DNA from: Pseudomonadota bacterium
Lineage (GTDB): Bacteria > Pseudomonadota > Alphaproteobacteria > Rhizobiales > Xanthobacteraceae
Assembly (NCBI GenBank): GCA_023391175.1
Contig: JAEWBL010000297.1
Coordinates: 1 to 8,056, forward strand
Reading direction: 5' to 3'
DNA length: 8,056 bases
The translations under genes and the position numbers were made by a program. Position 1 is the first letter of the stretch, and each line of letters starts with the position of its first letter. Below the pieces are notes generated by a model. It worked only from the letters and a program-made list of their open reading frames with translations. It ran no database searches and was not told the origin of the DNA. Positions 1 through 5,837 of this stretch are shown in pieces.

Positions 1-328
1 GATCGTCTTTCTCGTCATCGGCGCCATCGGCATGGTGGTGCCCATGCTGCCGGGCACGGTGTTCCTGATCCTCGCCGCCTGGTGCTTCACACGCTCGTCG
101 CCGAAGTTCGAGGCCTGGCTCCTCAACCACCGCTGGCTGGGCCCCGGCGTCGTGCGCTGGCGGGAGACCGGGGCGATCCCGCCCATGGTGAAGCTGTTCG
201 CCTTGTCGAGCTTCATCGGCACTTTCACCGGCAGCTGGTATCTTGGGGCACCGACCTTCGTGCTCGCCTTCCTCGGCGTGCTGTTCATCGTGCTGGCGGT
301 GTTCATCGCGACGCGGCCGAACCGTTAG
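1..328 (+). CDS. YbaN/DUF454 family inner-membrane protein (3' part, start outside window)
   Basis: The 5' end is cut by the window edge. The open frame enters at base 2 and runs 108 codons to a TAG. Three hydrophobic segments are visible: one at the entry that continues through the MLPGTVFLILAAWCF stretch, one around FALSSFIGTFTGSWYL, and one near the C-terminus (FVLAFLGVLFIVLAVFI). The pattern of an LPGT loop, a hydrophobic run, CFTRSSPKFEAWLL and then a basic and Trp-containing stretch is the hallmark of the DUF454/YbaN family of small inner-membrane proteins, whose biochemical role is not established. Family members are usually about 115-140 residues, so only a short N-terminal piece should be missing. 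The gene converges on the GGDEF gene with 12 bp between the two stops. I see no clear terminator in that gap, so transcripts from the two sides probably overlap. The family call is firm; the function is unknown. Confidence 0.85.
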   Translation, partial: IVFLVIGAIGMVVPMLPGTVFLILAAWCFTRSSPKFEAWLLNHRWLGPGVVRWRETGAIPPMVKLFALSSFIGTFTGSWYLGAPTFVLAFLGVLFIVLAVFIATRPNR

Positions 329-340
329 GGCGGCGCTCCC

Positions 341-1519
341 TCAGCGGCGCAGCGGCACCACGTTGTCGGCGTGGACTTCCTCCTGCGCGCAGCAGACCCG
401 ATTGCGGCCGGACCGCTTCGCCTCGTAGAGGGCGGCGTCCGCCCGCTCGAGCGTGGTCTGCAGCGGCTCGGCCCGCGAGGCCAGCGCGACGCCGATGCTG
501 ACCGTGAAGGGCGGCAGATCGGCATCGTCATGTCCGATGATGGCGAGCCGGACCGATTCCGCCTGCAGCCGCGCCATCTCGGGCGAGGCGCGCTCCAGAA
601 GGATGGCGAACTCTTCGCCGCCCACCCGGCCGATGAGCGCGGACTGCGGCAGCGTGTGCTGGAGCATGCCGCCGAAGCCGCGGATGGCCTGGTCGCCCAC
701 GCCGTGGCCGAAGGTGTCGTTGATGGCCTTGAAGTGGTCGATGTCGATGAGCAGCAGCGCGAACGGCGCCGCTCCGGCCCGCCCATGCACGAGGTCCGAG
801 GCGCGCTGCTCGAACCCGCGCCGGTTCAGCAGGCCGGACAGGGCGTCCGTGTCCGCCACCTCCTGGGTCTCGCGCACCAGTTCCAGCACCGAGATCACCA
901 GCAGCAGGAATCCGGTCGCGATCATCAGGATACCCGTGCTGATCTGGGCGACCACGGCGAACGGCGTATCCATGTAGTTGATCTGGTGCGGTCCCGTGTG
1001 GAGGCTGACCGCCAGCGCCGCCTTGAGGGGCACGTGCATGCACAGCAGCGCGAACAGGCCGGCGAGCAGAAGGTCGCGCAACCGCCGCGGGCTGTCGCGC
1101 AGTACCACCCAGCAGCTCGCGGCCGTCGCGATCACGAAGGGCAGCTGGTAGCAGACGATGCGCACCAGCGTGTTGACCGGCAGTTGCAGCGCCAGCGCGG
1201 CACAGACCAGCGTGAGGATGCTGAGGCTCGTCACCAGCCCCCACGGAACGGGCTTGCGGTAGAGCACCGCCAGACCCGGCACCATCAGGATCAGGCAGGC
1301 GGCGAAGGAGAGATAGATCACCGGGGCAAGCAGGATCACCCAGCCGGTGTAGGACTGCACGAGCAGTGCCAGCGGCGTGATGAAGATTGCGCCGAAGCTG
1401 GCGGCGAACCACAGGGGCGCCGTGTAGCCGCGGTGGAGCAGCGCCAGCGCGAGATAGCTGGCGGCGAACAGCGCCGCCACCACCGCATTCATGAAGATGG
1501 GGAACGTCGCAGCAGGCAT
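341..1519 (-). CDS. Membrane-anchored GGDEF diguanylate cyclase
   Basis: This 392-residue protein probably makes cyclic di-GMP from two GTP at the inner membrane. Residues about 9-215 hold roughly seven hydrophobic segments with short basic loops, an integral-membrane sensor module I cannot place in a named family. A linker (about 215-225) leads to the GGDEF domain: DALSGLLNRRGF (225-236), the metal- and GTP-binding IDIDHFKAINDTFGHG (258-273), the active-site GGEEF (300-304), FTVSIGVA (338-345) and ADAALYEAKRSGRN (360-373). The sequence PQSA occupies the position of the RxxD inhibitory I-site, so product inhibition through that site is unlikely. I chose the ATG at 1517-1519 because upstream GTG-started sequence (to 1630) reads as Cys- and Arg-rich non-membrane protein and overlaps the structured spacer. 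Another ATG lies nine codons inside, and no start has a strong Shine-Dalgarno. The gene follows glmS by 169 bp on the same strand, so it may have its own promoter. No EAL domain is present. Confidence 0.87.
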   Translation of the reverse strand: MPAATFPIFMNAVVAALFAASYLALALLHRGYTAPLWFAASFGAIFITPLALLVQSYTGWVILLAPVIYLSFAACLILMVPGLAVLYRKPVPWGLVTSLSILTLVCAALALQLPVNTLVRIVCYQLPFVIATAASCWVVLRDSPRRLRDLLLAGLFALLCMHVPLKAALAVSLHTGPHQINYMDTPFAVVAQISTGILMIATGFLLLVISVLELVRETQEVADTDALSGLLNRRGFEQRASDLVHGRAGAAPFALLLIDIDHFKAINDTFGHGVGDQAIRGFGGMLQHTLPQSALIGRVGGEEFAILLERASPEMARLQAESVRLAIIGHDDADLPPFTVSIGVALASRAEPLQTTLERADAALYEAKRSGRNRVCCAQEEVHADNVVPLRR

Positions 1520-1571
1520 CGACCGGCGTCCGCACCCAGGCTTGAGCGTTGGCTTGTGTCTCGAAATGAAG

Positions 1572-1593
1572 GCGCCGAATTCCCATCCGGCGC
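1572..1593 (-). repeat. Small inverted repeat in the leader of the GGDEF gene
   Basis: The two arms GCGCCG (1572-1577) and CGGCGC (1588-1593) are perfect complements around a 10-nt loop. They lie about 50 bp upstream of the chosen GGDEF start. It could be an operator or a leader hairpin, but short GC-rich inverted repeats arise easily by chance in such DNA. Confidence 0.3.
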
Positions 1594-1648
1594 AACATAT
1601 TTTCCGGCGACCCCGGGGGGATTGTGCCACCCGCGCCGGGCCAAACCA

Positions 1649-1703
1649 CCGTCACGCTACTCGGCGGTGACGGACCGCCCGTGACGGACTATTCCACCGT
1701 CAC
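1649..1703. repeat. Cluster of four heptamer repeats forming two inverted pairs at the glmS 3' end
   Basis: Four exact copies of one heptamer are present on the plus strand: CCGTCAC at 1649-1655, GTGACGG at 1667-1673, GTGACGG at 1681-1687 and CCGTCAC at 1697-1703. In the minus-strand transcript, the first copy (inside the last codons of glmS) can pair with the second or third, and the fourth can pair with the third or second. Nested or mutually exclusive 7-bp hairpins are therefore possible, with loops of about 9 and 11 nt for the adjacent pairings. No U-tract follows, so this is not a standard intrinsic terminator. A Rho-dependent end with a protective hairpin, or a protein-binding site, is possible. 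The repeats are seen directly; the role is inference. Confidence 0.55.
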
Positions 1704-3512
1704 AGACTTGGCGAGGTTGCGCGGCTGGTCCACGTCCGTGCCCATGATGACCGCCGTGTGGTAGGCGATGAGCTGGACCGGGATGGAATAGACCATCGGG
1801 CAGACGGTGGCCGGCATCTCCGGCAGGATCAGCTTCTGCACGGCATTCACCGGCGCGGCCTCGGCCCCCTTGGGGTCGGTGACGAGGATGATCTTGCCGC
1901 CGCGCGCCGCCACCTCCTCCATGTTGGAGACGGTCTTGTCGAAAATGCGGTCATGGGGGGCGATGACCACCACCGGCATCTTCTCGTCGATGAGCGCGAT
2001 GGGGCCGTGCTTCAGCTCGCCGCCGGCATAGCCTTCGGCGTGGATGTAGGAAATTTCCTTCAGCTTCAGCGCGCCTTCCAGCGACAGCGGGTAGTTCGTT
2101 CCGCGGCCGAGATAGAGCACGTCCCGCGCCTTCGCCAGGGTGCGGGCCAGCACCTCGATTTCCGGCGATAGCTTCAGCGCCTCGGTCATCAGGCGCGGCA
2201 CTTCCATGAAGGCGCGCACCAGCTTGTGCTCGTCCTCCGCCGACAGCACGCCCTTGGCGCGGCCGAAGGCGACTGACAGGCAGGCGAGGGTCGCCAGCTG
2301 GCAGGTGAACGCCTTGGTGGAGGCGACGCCGATTTCCGGACCGGCGAGGATGGGCAGCACCACGTCCGCCTCGCGGGCGATGGTGGAGGTGGGCACGTTG
2401 ACCACGGCTACCACCTTCTGCCCGCACTCCTTGGCGTAGCGCAGGGAGGCGAGCGTATCCGCCGTCTCGCCCGACTGGGAGATGACGATGGTGACGCCGC
2501 CGGGCGCCAGCGGCGTCTCGCGGTAGCGGAACTCGGAGGCGATGTCGGTGGAGACCGGCACGCGGCCGAAGCGCTCCAGCCAGTATTCCGCCACCGCGCC
2601 GGCATAGAGCGCCGTGCCGCACGCGGTGATGGAGATGTGCTGCACTTCCTTGGCATCGAACGGAAGCTCGGGCAGCGAGACGGTCTCGCTGTCGAGATCG
2701 AGATAATGGCCGAAGGTGTGGGAGATCACCTCAGGCTGCTCGTAAATCTCCTTCGCCATGAAGTGGCGATGGTTGCCCTTGTCCACCAGCAGGGCGCCGG
2801 CCGGCACCTTCTGCACGGCGCGCTCGACGATGCGGCCGGTCTCGTCGCGGATCTCAGCGCCCTCGCGGGTCAGGACCGCCCAGTCGCCCTCTTCGAGATA
2901 GGCGATGCGGTCGGTGAACGGGCCGAGGGCGATGGCGTCCGAGCCAAGGAACATCTCGCCATTGCCGTAACCGATGGCGAGGGGAGAGCCGCGACGGGCG
3001 GCGATCAAAAGATCAGTCTTGCCGTCGAACAGAAAGCCGAGGGCGAAGGCGCCCTTGAGGCGCGGCAGCACCGCTGCCACCGCCGCCACCGGCTCCTTGC
3101 CGGCGAGCAGTTCGCGATCCACCAGCTGGGCGACGACCTCGGTGTCCGTGTCGCTCCTGAAGGAGACGCCGGCGGCCTTCAGCTCTTCCTTGAGCTCGCG
3201 GAAGTTCTCGATGATGCCGTTGTGGACCACGGCCACGCGCTTGGTGCCGTGGGGGTGCGCGTTGCGCTCGGAGGGTTTGCCGTGGGTCGCCCAGCGGGTG
3301 TGCCCGATGCCGGCGTGGCCCTTCGGCGGGTGCTTGTCGAGCTTGTTCTCGAGATTGCGCAGCTTGCCTTCGGCGCGGCAGATTTCGAGGTGGCCGTTCT
3401 CCAAGGTCGCGATGCCGGCGGAATCATAGCCGCGGTATTCCAGGCGCCGGAGCGATTCGACCACCTTGTCCGCGACGGCGCTCTTCCCGAGAATGCCGAC
3501 GATCCCGCACAT
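1689..3512 (-). CDS. glmS: Glutamine--fructose-6-phosphate aminotransferase (isomerizing), GlmS
   Basis: This cytoplasmic enzyme converts fructose-6-phosphate and glutamine to glucosamine-6-phosphate and glutamate, the committed step to UDP-GlcNAc. At 607 residues it matches the family length (about 600-610). The start MCGIVGI places the nucleophile Cys at position 2, exposed once Met is removed, which fixes the ATG. The class II glutaminase domain shows HTRWATHG (71-78), VHNGIIEN (96-103) and SDTDTE (120-125). Two SIS sugar-isomerase domains follow: the first has SQSGETADT (345-353), the second LEGALKLKEISYIHAEGY (478-495) and GGELKHGP (497-504). The C-terminal tail NLAKSVTVE (599-607) is the canonical ending, with Lys602 as the fructose-binding Schiff-base lysine. 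No key residue is missing. A GGAG (3522-3525) sits 9 nt before the start. It lies 178 bp downstream of glmU on the same strand, so the two are probably co-transcribed, with extra control in the structured spacer. Confidence 0.98.
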   Translation of the reverse strand: MCGIVGILGKSAVADKVVESLRRLEYRGYDSAGIATLENGHLEICRAEGKLRNLENKLDKHPPKGHAGIGHTRWATHGKPSERNAHPHGTKRVAVVHNGIIENFRELKEELKAAGVSFRSDTDTEVVAQLVDRELLAGKEPVAAVAAVLPRLKGAFALGFLFDGKTDLLIAARRGSPLAIGYGNGEMFLGSDAIALGPFTDRIAYLEEGDWAVLTREGAEIRDETGRIVERAVQKVPAGALLVDKGNHRHFMAKEIYEQPEVISHTFGHYLDLDSETVSLPELPFDAKEVQHISITACGTALYAGAVAEYWLERFGRVPVSTDIASEFRYRETPLAPGGVTIVISQSGETADTLASLRYAKECGQKVVAVVNVPTSTIAREADVVLPILAGPEIGVASTKAFTCQLATLACLSVAFGRAKGVLSAEDEHKLVRAFMEVPRLMTEALKLSPEIEVLARTLAKARDVLYLGRGTNYPLSLEGALKLKEISYIHAEGYAGGELKHGPIALIDEKMPVVVIAPHDRIFDKTVSNMEEVAARGGKIILVTDPKGAEAAPVNAVQKLILPEMPATVCPMVYSIPVQLIAYHTAVIMGTDVDQPRNLAKSVTVE

Positions 3513-3690
3513 GCGATCTTGCTCCGATGTTGGCGGTGCCCCTTTGGGCCCGGCTGACTGTCGCGCCCAAGGTGCACTGCAAAAGCTGAATGGACCGTTC
3601 CTAAGCCGCCAGTCCTACCCTTCAAGCGCCCAAGCTCGGAATCACATCGCCTTTCTGTTGGTGTCAGGCGAGGCGCCCCCCCGGCGTCGC
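3513..3690. other. glmU-glmS intergenic spacer
   Basis: This 178-bp spacer is long for a glmUS operon. It holds a hairpin at the glmU stop and another in the glmS leader. Between them, the minus strand has a TTGAAG that could be a -35 element, but the best partner about 16 nt downstream (TAGGAA) is a poor -10, so I do not call a promoter. No small gene with a credible start and composition is visible on either strand, and the conserved core of the Gram-positive glmS ribozyme is not recognisable. Confidence 0.5.
3541..3572 (-). promoter_or_regulatory. Inverted repeat in the glmS leader (possible regulatory hairpin)
   Basis: The arms CCTTTGGGC (3541-3549) and GCCCAAGG (3565-3572) pair over 8 bp with a single bulged base around a 15-nt loop. 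In the glmS transcript this hairpin ends about 28 nt before the ATG, just ahead of the weak GGAG ribosome site. It lacks a U-tract, so it is not an intrinsic terminator. Leader hairpins are known to control glmS translation in enterobacteria through the GlmZ sRNA, but no equivalent can be identified here. The structure is visible; a regulatory role is inferred. Confidence 0.4.
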
Positions 3691-3692
3691 CT
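3666..3692 (-). terminator. GC-rich hairpin overlapping the glmU stop codon
   Basis: The arms AGGCGA (3666-3671) and TCGCCT (3687-3692) pair perfectly. An inner stem GGCG/CGCC closes on a G-rich loop, with a two-base bulge on one side. The outer arm includes two bases of the glmU stop codon. No run of U follows in the glmU direction, so it is at best a weak terminator. It may instead be a pause, a processing site or an mRNA-stabilising structure between glmU and glmS. Confidence 0.3.
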
Positions 3693-5043
3693 ACCCCTTC
3701 TTCTTTGCATCCGCCCGGGCGGCCCGGAAATCCTTCGCCCACCCATCCTTCACCACCTGCCGGCTGCGGGCGATGGCGAGGGCATCCGCCGGAACATCCG
3801 AGGTAATGACCGCACCGGTGCCCACATAGGCCCCCGCCCCGATCGTCACCGGCGCCACGAGCGCGGAATTGACGCCAATGAACGCGCCGGCACCGATCTC
3901 GGTGCGATACTTGGAGAAGCCATCGTAATTGCAGGTGATGGTGCCGGCCCCGAGATTGGCATTGGCGCCCACATGGGCATCGCCCACGTAGGAGAGGTGG
4001 TTCACCTTCGCCCCGCTCTCAATATGGGCAGCCTTGGTCTCCACGAAATTGCCGATGCGCACGCCCGCCTCCAGCCGTGTGCCGGGCCGCAGCCGGGCAT
4101 AGGGGCCGATGGAGACGCCGGGCTCCAGATCGGCGCCTTCCAGATGGCAGAAGGCGTGGATCATCACATCGTCGCCCACGGTCACGCCCGGCCCGAACAC
4201 CACGTTGGGCTCCACGATCACGTCGCGGCCGAGCACCGTATCGGCGGAGAAGAACACCGTCTCGGGCGCGATCAGCGTCACCCCCTCGGCCATGGCGGCA
4301 AGGCGCAGGCGCTTCTGCAGGATGGCCTCGGCCTCCGCCAGCTGGATGCGGCTGTTGACGCCGGCCACCTCGTCCGCGTCGGCCTTCGCGGCGACGGCGG
4401 ATCGGCCGTCGGCGCGGGCGATCTCCACGGCGTCGGTGAGATAATATTCGCCCTTGGAATTGGCGTTGCCGATGCGGTCGAGGATGGAGAGGGCATCCTT
4501 ACCGGCAAGCGCCATCAAGCCGGCATTGCAGAAGCGGATCGCCTTCTCCGCGGTGGTCGCGTCCTTCTCCTCGCGGATGGCGACGAGTTCGTCGCCGGAG
4601 GTGACGAGGCGGCCGTAGCCGGTGGGGTCTTCCGGCTCGAAGCCAAGCGCGGCGACCGCGGCGCCTTCGGCCAGCGGCGCGCGCAGGCGGGCGAGCGTCT
4701 CGGGGCGCACCAGCGGGGTGTCGGCATAGAGCACGAGAACGTCGTCGGCGCCCTCGGCCAGCGCGGCGCGGGCGGCGAGCACGGCGTGGGCGGTGCCGAG
4801 CCGCTCGGTCTGCACGAACACCTGCGCGTCGGGCACGATGCGCGTCGCCTCGGCCGCCACATCCTCGCGGCCGGGACCGACGACCACGGCGGTGCGGGTG
4901 GCGCCGGCGGCGCGGGTCGCCGCCAGCACATGGTGGAGCATGGTGCGGCCAGCGACCTTGTGGAGCACCTTGGGGAGGCGCGACTTCATGCGCGTCCCTT
5001 CCCCGGCGGCGAGCACCACCACGAGCAGGCTCCGGTCACTCAT
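3691..5043 (-). CDS. glmU: Bifunctional UDP-N-acetylglucosamine pyrophosphorylase / glucosamine-1-phosphate N-acetyltransferase, GlmU
   Basis: This cytoplasmic bifunctional enzyme acetylates glucosamine-1-phosphate with acetyl-CoA, then uridylylates it with UTP to give UDP-GlcNAc. The 450-residue length fits the family. The N-terminal nucleotidyltransferase domain (about 1-230) has [18 protein letters not shown] (11-28), the uridine-binding [10 protein letters not shown] (78-87), YADTPL with metal-binding Asp108 (106-111), NAGLMAL (173-179), the typical [12 protein letters not shown] (198-209) and Asn230 in AGVNSR. From about 255 on, hexapeptide repeats form a left-handed beta-helix. It carries [21 protein letters not shown] (318-338, broken across coils), [11 protein letters not shown] with the catalytic His349 (346-356) and CNYDG (371-375). 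Both active sites look complete. A strong Shine-Dalgarno GGAGGA (5050-5055) lies 6 nt before the ATG and fixes the start. It precedes glmS on the same strand, giving the usual glmU-glmS order. The C-terminus is Lys-rich (ADAKKKG). Confidence 0.97.
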   Translation of the reverse strand: MSDRSLLVVVLAAGEGTRMKSRLPKVLHKVAGRTMLHHVLAATRAAGATRTAVVVGPGREDVAAEATRIVPDAQVFVQTERLGTAHAVLAARAALAEGADDVLVLYADTPLVRPETLARLRAPLAEGAAVAALGFEPEDPTGYGRLVTSGDELVAIREEKDATTAEKAIRFCNAGLMALAGKDALSILDRIGNANSKGEYYLTDAVEIARADGRSAVAAKADADEVAGVNSRIQLAEAEAILQKRLRLAAMAEGVTLIAPETVFFSADTVLGRDVIVEPNVVFGPGVTVGDDVMIHAFCHLEGADLEPGVSIGPYARLRPGTRLEAGVRIGNFVETKAAHIESGAKVNHLSYVGDAHVGANANLGAGTITCNYDGFSKYRTEIGAGAFIGVNSALVAPVTIGAGAYVGTGAVITSDVPADALAIARSRQVVKDGWAKDFRAARADAKKKG

Positions 5044-5048
5044 CGCGA

Positions 5049-5055
5049 TTCCTCC
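5049..5055 (-). promoter_or_regulatory. Strong ribosome binding site of glmU
   Basis: The minus strand reads GGAGGAA here, 5 nt from the ATG at 5041-5043 (6 nt if the core GGAGGA is used). It is the best Shine-Dalgarno in the window and fixes the glmU start. Confidence 0.75.
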
Positions 5056-5148
5056 GCGGCGCTAGCGTTCCGCCCCCCATTACCCCGCCGCCGCACCAAG
5101 CGGAAGCGGGGAGGAGGCGAGACGCAGACGCGCCGCCGATCGCGCGTG

Positions 5149-5727
5149 TCAGGCGCCGCGGGTCCAGCGCACGGTCGCCTCGGCGACGCGGCGGCCGAGA
5201 TGGGCGGCGGTGCGGCGATCGGTGGCGGGGGGCACCACGTCCGGACCTTCATCGATGTTGGACTGGGCATAGGCACCGGCGAAGCCGCCGAGGCGGTTCA
5301 GGTCTTCCGGCGAACCCTTGGAATTGTTGTTGCCCGGATGCAGGCCGAGGCCCACCCAGACCATACCATGCTGCTGCGAAAGGCCGAACATCGCATGGAT
5401 GCCCTGGTGCTTGTCGCCATTCTGCGCGCCGGAATTGACGAAGCCGGCGGCCAGCTTGTCCTTCCACTTCATCTCGAACCAGCGCTTGGAGGACTTCTCG
5501 GCAAACGCCTGGAAGGCCGCGGACACGTTGCCCATGTAGATCGGCGCGCCAAAGATGATGGCGGCGGCGCCGTCGAGCACGTCCCACTTGTCGTCCACTT
5601 CGTCCACGGAGACGAGGACGCCTTCCACGGCATCGACTTCCTTGATGCCGGCGAGCACGGATTCAGCAACGACCTTGGTGTGGCCGTAGCCCGAGTGATA
5701 CACGATCGCGACGACTGGCTTCGACAT
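5149..5727 (-). CDS. Flavodoxin-fold, WrbA-like NAD(P)H:quinone / FMN oxidoreductase family protein
   Basis: This 192-residue cytoplasmic protein has a single flavodoxin-like domain that should bind FMN. The first strand and phosphate-binding loop are VVAIVYHSGYGHTKVVAE (5-22), with GYGHT in place of the usual T/S-rich loop. Next come the isoalloxazine-contacting GAPIYMGNVSAAFQAF (60-75) and the third loop FVNSGAQNGDK (96-106), which corresponds to the region of WrbA that carries TGTQHGG. WrbA-type proteins are about 200 residues and reduce quinones by two electrons using NAD(P)H. This one is a diverged relative, so I give no gene symbol. The ATG at 5725-5727 is chosen because GGGGAGA (5734-5740) lies 6 nt upstream; a GTG nine codons earlier has no such site. 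The gene stands 110 bp after era and 105 bp before glmU on the same strand, in a place where recO often follows era. Its electron donor and acceptor cannot be read from the sequence. Confidence 0.88.
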   Translation of the reverse strand: MSKPVVAIVYHSGYGHTKVVAESVLAGIKEVDAVEGVLVSVDEVDDKWDVLDGAAAIIFGAPIYMGNVSAAFQAFAEKSSKRWFEMKWKDKLAAGFVNSGAQNGDKHQGIHAMFGLSQQHGMVWVGLGLHPGNNNSKGSPEDLNRLGGFAGAYAQSNIDEGPDVVPPATDRRTAAHLGRRVAEATVRWTRGA

Positions 5728-5733
5728 GACACG

Positions 5734-5740
5734 TCTCCCC
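5734..5740 (-). promoter_or_regulatory. Ribosome binding site that decides the flavodoxin-like gene start
   Basis: The minus strand reads GGGGAGA, 6 nt before the ATG at 5725-5727. It supports this ATG over the in-frame GTG at 5752-5754. Confidence 0.6.
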
Positions 5741-5770
5741 GTTGGGTTCGCCACCGGTTATGTCGTGCAT

Positions 5771-5821
5771 GGATGCCCGCATCCAGCCGTAAGATCGCAA
5801 TCCAGCCTTGCGCTTTCGCAA
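5771..5821. repeat. Direct repeat and two small palindromes between era and the flavodoxin-like gene
   Basis: The octamer ATCCAGCC occurs at 5781-5788 and again at 5800-5807, a 19-bp period close to two helical turns. Both copies are preceded by a CGC. The first copy overlaps a palindrome GGATGC-CC-GCATCC (5771-5784), and the second abuts another, TTGCG-CTTT-CGCAA (5808-5821). The arrangement sits 45-95 bp upstream of the flavodoxin-like start, where an operator or promoter would be expected. A weak -10-like CATAAC lies on the minus strand at 5757-5762. No U-tract follows either palindrome, so a terminator for era is less likely. The repeats are seen directly; the function is inferred. Confidence 0.4.
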
Positions 5822-5837
5822 ACGCACGGCGACGTGC

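Noticed and set aside
329..340. A bidirectional terminator between the convergent DUF454 and GGDEF genes
   Set aside because: The GCGGCGC copies here are direct, not inverted, so only a 4-bp stem can form, with no T-run.
1520..1630. An upstream GTG start for the GGDEF gene, adding 37 residues
   Set aside because: The added residues are Cys- and Arg-rich, unlike a membrane protein N-terminus, and no ribosome site supports it.
371..1684. A long plus-strand open frame opposite the GGDEF gene
   Set aside because: Its His-, Gln- and Arg-rich translation is the reverse image of GC-rich coding sequence, while the minus strand encodes all GGDEF motifs.
2637..3557. A plus-strand open frame of about 300 codons opposite glmS
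   Set aside because: It lies fully antisense to the glutaminase and first SIS domain of glmS, and has no family features.
3513..3690. A glmS ribozyme upstream of glmS
   Set aside because: The spacer has simple hairpins but no recognisable ribozyme core; the ribozyme is known mainly from Gram-positive bacteria.
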